Source: Chrysoperla carnea (Eukaryota; Arthropoda; Insecta; Neuroptera; Chrysopidae). Taken from it: a DNA stretch of 64,000 nt. The notes under the pieces were generated by a model. The model was not told where the DNA came from and ran no database searches. It saw nothing but the letters and a program-made list of their open reading frames with translations. The stretch's first letter is position 1; each line of letters opens with the position of its first letter. Position numbers and translations under genes: made by a program. Positions 61,301 to 64,000 of this stretch are shown here, in pieces. Location of the stretch: contig NC_058339.1 in assembly GCF_905475395.1 (NCBI RefSeq), forward strand, positions 45,331,172 to 45,395,171, written 5' to 3'.

Positions 61301-62108
61301 ACATGTATTTTTACGTTTTTCGTTTCTTCCTTTTGTTTTGAAAACAATAGGTTAAAAAGTTTTCAAAACATCATTGGTATATCTTAGTAATGGTGACAAG
61401 TGAATGTTTATTTTGGGGGAAATATTGTGAAAAATGGCTCTCAATCATCCACTATCCTGATTTTGGTTTGAATTTTTGTTATAATTTTATGTCCTACAAA
61501 AAATAATTTTTCATTTCAATTGCTACACTGTTCATCTTGTGTTTGGCTTTTCAACTCTAGAAATATTTTTAAAGTCTACAACATGTTGTTATTTTATACA
61601 CCAGCTTTATTTATAACATATTCAATATACTACTTTCACATATTTTCAAATTTCTTTTTCTCACTTGTGTAAAATTCTACTCAACTTTTTTCTTGTTCTT
61701 TTTTTCTCCGATGTTTCAATACCATACTTTTCATATCTATCACTATGAAAGAAAAAATGTCAATTTTACACTGAACTGCACAATTTTAATCAATAATCAA
61801 GTTATTTCAATTTCAACCTTTATTTTATAGATATACAGACATTTGAATGTTGAATAATTCAAAATTCTGTGAGTCGAAATCATAAAAACACTACAGTTGT
61901 AAACTACAAAATGTTCTGGAAATAAGGTAAGGAAGAACGAAAAGAAAATAGTAAATTTTTGTCACCTAAACACCCAACATGATTATAAATGGGTTGAGAA
62001 TAAATAGTTTTAAATTAAAACAGAAATAAAACAATTCACAATTTTTGGGTCCGTAGAATTGAATTGAGAAAAGTTCAGTGTTTTATCACAATAAATTTAG
62101 ATTTAATA
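58346..62108. other. AT-rich stretch without a supported gene
   Basis: No coding or RNA gene was recognised on either strand; only short unsupported frames. Confidence 0.4.
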
Positions 62109-62314
62109 TACAGTGTGTACAATTAAGTTGGCACAATATGATTGGCACAAAGTTTTTGTTATTTGTTTTAGGAAACAAATATTAGTTTAGATAAAAAGTC
62201 CTGCATGACTTTGAGCGCAATATGATACTATCCGATATCATTTTTGTGCATTCGTAGGTATATGAGATTCATAAAAGTTTTCCATATGGTTCCCACTTAA
62301 TTGTACACACTGTA
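62109..62314. mobile_element. mariner-like MITE with TA target duplication
   Basis: The element is 62111-62312 (202 bp). Its 18-bp TIRs CAGTGTGTACAATTAAGT and ACTTAATTGTACACACTG are perfect; allowing two mismatches they extend to 24 bp. TA dinucleotides lie directly outside both ends, as expected for Tc1/mariner insertions, whose TIRs often start CAGTG. No coding capacity. Confidence 0.88.
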
Positions 62315-63318
62315 TATAATGTACAATACTTTTAAAGTTTTCAACGAAACTTTTCACTTTTTTTTCTTATAAGCTTATTTACAGGTATGCTATATAGGTA
62401 TACCTTTAACTTTTCCTTTTTACGTCTCCTTTTAAGTATACTTATACTGTTTAAAATGTAAAGTGAAAAGAACCATCATCCATCCATCCATCTTTATTCA
62501 AGCAACATAATATGAATGTGTAGGTACATGCACTTTATGTGTATAATACATTTGTAGCCATCTAAAGTGAGACTTGTACGAAGATATTATAATATCTCAA
62601 ACACCATATACCTACCTATCAAACTCTATATAGGTTACCTTTGTGTGTCAATCGCACTAAGAAATGGGGTTATAGGTTACAAAATGTAACAAAGCTGCGC
62701 TACATGAATATTGGTGTAGGTCAGGGTGACGTTGTCAAATAAATATTTTTCGTAGGATAATTAAAATTTAGTATTAAATCAAAAGATTCAAAATCTAGAA
62801 AGTATCTTACTAATGCAAGTCTCATTCTCGTTCAAACATTGTTATTAGTATAAATATAATCGAAGATAATAAATGAGAGCTCTAGCTAATTCTTACTGAT
62901 AATGACTACTTGGTAGTCGAAATACGTATTTATAAAATACAAAAACTGATCTAGAAAATTGGGCCAAAAAACGAAATTTATATTTATTAGTCATAAGGTA
63001 TCATTCGCAATTTCAAAATTATAGTTTCCATGTATAATTGTCAAATTTTCATAATTATTCGACCATATAACATCTTGCATGCATTATAATACTAAGTTTT
63101 TTGGTTTCCTTAAGCCCATTTGAGTCGGTTTCTCTCAAAAAGAGGTGTTAAATTTGAAAGCATTTTCTTATTAGCATTTTGTTGTCAGAGCGTATTTGGT
63201 TCAAGTCTGATAGGAGATGTACTAGACTACTCAAACTTTTCCAAAAAAAAATTACGCGTTTGTTTTGGTGTAATGGTATCATTGGATTTTACGTATGTTT
63301 TAAGCTCTAGATTTTATA
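62315..63318. other. AT-rich stretch without a supported gene
   Basis: A CATCCATC run at 62478-62491 is the only simple repeat. The 92-codon plus-strand frame from 63120 runs into the TIR element at 63319 and is not supported. Confidence 0.4.
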
Positions 63319-63639
63319 CAGAATATTCGATTTACATCTGGTCATATAAATATTACGGGTATGATAGAATTCAATCGTTAAGTAATGCATCTAAGTGAGA
63401 GGTATTATATACATGTGTTGAAGCTTCGAAATGCGTTGAGATAGTTGTAAGACGCTTGGAGAGTGGGAGTTTCTTAGTTGAATAGATAAACTACAACAGA
63501 TAAGCCACGATACAAGTCACTTTTGCAATTTCATATATTATAACACCTATAATACCTCTTACTTAGATACATTGCTTAACGCATGTACTCTGTCATTACC
63601 CGTGATATTTATATGCCTAGATGTAAATCGAACATTCTG
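63319..63639. mobile_element. 0.3-kb TIR element, copy 3
   Basis: It is nearly identical to 13886-14208 over its whole length. The ends are CAGAATATTCGATTTACATC and GTAAATCGAACATTCTG. The interior shares TAGTTGTAAGACGCTTGGAG, AGTGGGAGTTTCTTAGTTGA and AACTACAACAGATAAGCCAC. The high similarity of two copies 49 kb apart suggests fairly recent activity. Confidence 0.88.
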
Positions 63640-64000
63640 TGTATGCTTATTAAATTTACTGTAGTATTTTTAAACACGGGGGTTTGGTACAGGCGGGGTT
63701 AAATGTACTGGCCGTTAGCCGTAAAATACATCCTCGATTTCACCTTAGTAAGCGCAGATCCTATATGGGAAGTAGTAGAAAATGACACATGAATTTCCAT
63801 ATTGATAATTTAAAAATGAAATTCTTTCCCGCGTTACTCTAATCATAAAATAAGATTTTTTTTCCAACAGAAAAAATTTCGCTGCAAGTGAGAATTTGCA
63901 AATTTAAATTTATTTTGTCATATATGATAATAATACAGTTTTTCGTATTTAAATAATATAAATATAAAATATGAATATTTTATTAATAAATATTTAATAT
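63640..64000. other. end of window, nothing identified
   Basis: AT-rich, no gene or clear repeat; the final 100 bases are almost pure A/T. Confidence 0.4.

Noticed and set aside
1..64000. CRISPR array, bacterial operon or endosymbiont insert
   Set aside because: No regularly spaced direct repeats, no ribosome-binding-site/ORF chains, and the genes present have introns and animal domains.

Overview
This is a strongly AT-rich eukaryotic nuclear window, almost certainly from an insect with a repeat-rich genome. The evidence is three arthropod-type genes with GT-AG introns, long non-coding stretches, insect-style dispersed repeats and many short inverted-repeat elements. The order cannot be fixed from sequence alone. 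Nothing indicates a bacterial, viral or organellar sequence. GENES. (1) A cytochrome P450 of the CYP4 clan lies on the minus strand (2108-9113). I reconstructed it as eight exons whose phases all join without a frame break, giving a complete 533-residue protein with every P450 hallmark motif. Its last intron is about 3.2 kb, splits the final Gly codon of the heme-binding motif and carries two inverted-repeat elements. (2) The first coding exon of a stargazin-like (CACNG/claudin-fold) membrane protein lies on the plus strand (13380-13755), preceded by a long untranslated stretch (12832-13379). I could not find its later exons, so its first intron is very long or the rest lies beyond the window. 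(3) An intact serpin with an uninterrupted coding region lies on the minus strand (35702-36841); it has a canonical inhibitory hinge and no visible signal peptide. The P450 and stargazin-like genes are head to head about 4 kb apart. The three genes show no sign of working together: they suggest oxidative metabolism, channel or receptor modulation and protease inhibition respectively. REPEATS. The rest is transposon-derived. It includes two copies of a tRNA-derived SINE (1684-1928 and 25636-25934). A family with long terminal inverted repeats (TIRs) sits inside and just upstream of the P450 gene (5010-5434 and 9639-10221). A 0.3-kb TIR family has three copies (13886-14208, 57870-58157, 63319-63639). 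There is a mariner-like MITE with TA duplications (62109-62314) and a hAT-like MITE with an 8-bp duplication (55045-55337). A cluster of foldback elements (20165-21550) is followed by a hairpin insertion bounded by 13-bp direct repeats (21655-21832). A 0.7-kb inverted repeat lies at 38800-39511, and several other palindromes and decayed element tails are scattered through the window. A 72-nt tRNA-like sequence with near-perfect Pol III promoter boxes and a T8 terminator lies at 45704-45775 on the minus strand. I found no CRISPR array, operon or clearly new biological system. The most notable items are the unusual density and variety of hairpin-forming elements, the tRNA-like gene and the SINE family.
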